Source of the DNA: a bacterium
Lineage (GTDB): Archaea > Nanobdellota > Nanobdellia > Pacearchaeales > GW2011-AR1
DNA: 6,051 nt
Reading direction: 5' to 3'
NCBI GenBank assembly: GCA_030588935.1
Contig: JAUUWR010000058.1
Span: 1 to 6,051 of the forward strand
Shown: positions 5,113 through 6,051 of the stretch, piece by piece
Numbering within the stretch: position 1 is the first letter of the stretch
How the letters are laid out: the number at the start of each line of letters is the position of its first letter
Notes under the pieces: model-generated
The model's input: the letters and a program-made list of their open reading frames with translations, nothing else
What the model was told of the DNA's origin: nothing
Database searches by the model: none
Translations under genes and position numbers: made by a program

Positions 5113-5476
5113 ATGGTAAACATTAATATTCAAAAAAAAGATTTATGGCTTTTATCAGCTATTATGGTTTTCTTAGTTGGAGTTGCAGTTGTTGTTGCTT
5201 ATGGGAGCGGTCAGCCGACTGTTCATGGACATGATGCTGGGGAGGTTGAAGGTCTTGGCCCTTTAAACGAATATTCACAAGTCATTACTACTAGTGATAT
5301 AACCTATATCTTGTGGAGCAGGAGAATATCCTTTTAGTTGTGGAACAAACAAAGCTTCTTCTGGAGACGCAGATTCTGTAGGATGTAATTTAGATATTAC
5401 CAACAGACAATGTAAAATCTGGAGAGATCCTGAAAGTGGTGATGATTCTTTAACAGGTTATTGTTATTGTAAATAG
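5113..5476 (+). pseudogene. Small secreted Cys-rich protein, broken by a single frameshift
   Basis: The ATG at 5113 opens a 74-residue frame closed by TAG at 5335-5337. From 5306 the next frame continues the protein as ISCGAGEYPFSCGTN and runs with good composition to TAG at 5474-5476, ending GYCYCK. Removing one base, for example one T of the TT at 5311-5312, joins the two parts into a 120-residue protein reading SDITYICGAGEYPFSCG across the joint. Residues 11-30 are a membrane anchor or uncleaved signal (LWLLSAIMVFLVGVAVVVAY), followed by QPTVHGHDAGEVEG, a motif I associate with short pilin-like or surface proteins of DPANN and related genomes. The second part holds six Cys, probably disulfide-paired outside the cell. 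The frameshift could be a true mutation or an assembly error. The gene has its own TATA box and converges on rtcB with 48 bases between the stops. Confidence 0.8.
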
Positions 5477-5501
5477 AAAATTAAATCTCATCCTTTCACC
5501 C

Positions 5502-5512
5502 AAACAAAAACC
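5502..5512 (-). terminator. T-rich tract after rtcB, possible terminator
   Basis: On the minus strand the tract GGTTTTTGTTT begins 13 bases past the rtcB stop. Archaeal genes are often ended by U-rich tracts without a hairpin, so this is plausible. The 48-base convergent gap shows no stem-loop, and the evidence is compositional only. Confidence 0.3.
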
Positions 5513-5524
5513 TCAATTTTCTTC

Positions 5525-6051
5525 TCACCCCTTCACAACCCCAATAGGCCTTAATTTTGCAACTAAATTTCCAATACCAGCTTCATGAGAAACCCTAACA
5601 ACTTCATCAACATCCTTATACGCAGAAGGAGCTTCTTCACTTAGCCCTCTCAAGCTTCCAGCCTCAATATAAATGCCTTTTTTTTCTAATTGTTTTTTAA
5701 TTTCTTCTCCCCTTAATCTTTTTCTTGCAGAAGTCCTGCTTTCAACTCGTCCTGCACCATGGGCAGTTGAGCCAAAAGAAACTTCTTCTGCTTTTTTTGT
5801 TCCAACCAAAACATAAGATGCAGTCCCCATACTTCCTGGAATAAGAACTGGCTGCCCAACCTTCCTGTAAACTTCAGGAATTTCTTTTCTTCCAGGCCCA
5901 AAACTCCGAGTCGCACCCTTTCTCATAATTAAAACTTGTTTTTCTTTGCCGTCAATAATGTGCTTTTCAAATTTAGCAATATTATGGCAGACATCATAAA
6001 CAACATCTGCTTTGAACTTAGGAAAATAATGCTTTAAATCTTGTCTAATCC
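5525..6051 (-). CDS. rtcB: RtcB tRNA-splicing ligase, C-terminal 174 residues (5' end beyond right edge)
   Basis: The frame enters from the right edge and ends at TGA 5525-5527. RtcB joins 2',3'-cyclic-phosphate or 3'-phosphate RNA ends to 5'-OH ends using GTP and Mn2+, and completes tRNA splicing in archaea. Visible signatures, numbered from the first full codon: VCHN (His22, Mn ligand), RKGATRSFGPG (43-53), IPGSMGTASY (70-79), HGAGR (His97, the guanylated residue), EEAP.AYKDVD, and the C-terminal VVKG (Lys173). The spacing His22 to His97 (75) and His97 to Lys173 (76) equals His329, His404 and Lys480 of the Pyrococcus enzyme as I recall it, so this is an intact C-terminal third. An internal ATG at 5926 is not the start, since conserved sequence continues upstream of it. 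It is independent of the neighbouring convergent gene. Confidence 0.97.
   Translation of the reverse strand, partial: IRQDLKHYFPKFKADVVYDVCHNIAKFEKHIIDGKEKQVLIMRKGATRSFGPGRKEIPEVYRKVGQPVLIPGSMGTASYVLVGTKKAEEVSFGSTAHGAGRVESRTSARKRLRGEEIKKQLEKKGIYIEAGSLRGLSEEAPSAYKDVDEVVRVSHEAGIGNLVAKLRPIGVVKG

Noticed and set aside
5713..5916. Minus-strand 67-codon frame inside rtcB
   Set aside because: It is an out-of-frame reading of conserved RtcB sequence; the RtcB frame carries all the family motifs.
5525..5926. A 133-residue RtcB-like protein starting at the ATG at 5926
   Set aside because: RtcB motifs, including the metal-binding VCHN, continue in frame upstream to the window edge, so this is an internal Met of a longer gene.
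1..6051. CRISPR array or insertion sequence
   Set aside because: No regularly spaced repeats, transposase, integrase or terminal inverted repeats with target duplications were seen.

Overview
The window looks like a piece of an AT-rich archaeal chromosome, most likely from a DPANN lineage such as Pacearchaeota or Woesearchaeota. Four things point there. Minus-strand genes carry a TATA box centred about 25 bases before the ATG with no Shine-Dalgarno sequence, which is the leaderless archaeal layout. The right edge encodes an archaeal-type RtcB. The left half encodes Cys-rich, signal-peptide-bearing surface proteins with PKD-like folds, of a style common in DPANN genomes. Finally, a small secreted protein has the 'membrane anchor + P.VHGH.AGE' N-terminus seen in those genomes. 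The lineage is inferred from style; no marker gene in the window settles it.

Layout, left to right. Positions 1-872 (minus) hold the first 290 residues of a secreted Cys-containing surface protein that runs off the left edge. Positions 873-1090 are intergenic and hold its promoter, an isolated perfect hairpin (929-960) and a terminator hairpin (1039-1072) for the next gene. Positions 1091-3736 (minus) encode an 881-residue Cys-rich, PKD-containing protein with a signal peptide and a C-terminal membrane anchor. Positions 3737-3867 hold its promoter and a possible tiny membrane peptide (3759-3839). Positions 3868-4816 (minus) form a two-gene operon: an AbrB-like/nucleotidyltransferase fusion (265 aa) whose last 35 bases overlap the start of a 61-aa helical-hairpin protein. 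Positions 4817-5112 are a divergent regulatory region with palindromic operator-like sites, a second copy of the surface-protein promoter, and a short GC-richer island of unknown role. Positions 5113-5476 (plus) are a small secreted Cys-rich protein gene broken by one frameshift. Positions 5525-6051 (minus) are the C-terminal 174 residues of RtcB RNA ligase, complete to its stop and convergent with the broken gene.

The two left-hand genes share promoter sequence and a similar signal peptide, so they probably belong to one co-expressed envelope set. The nucleotidyltransferase operon is the best candidate for a little-described system. It joins a DNA-binding-type domain to an MNT-like nucleotidyltransferase with intact GS and DxD motifs, has a translationally overlapped small charged partner, and has palindromes placed where they could mediate autoregulation. 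This resembles a toxin-antitoxin or nucleotidyl-transfer module, but no classical HEPN toxin is visible, so the function remains inference.
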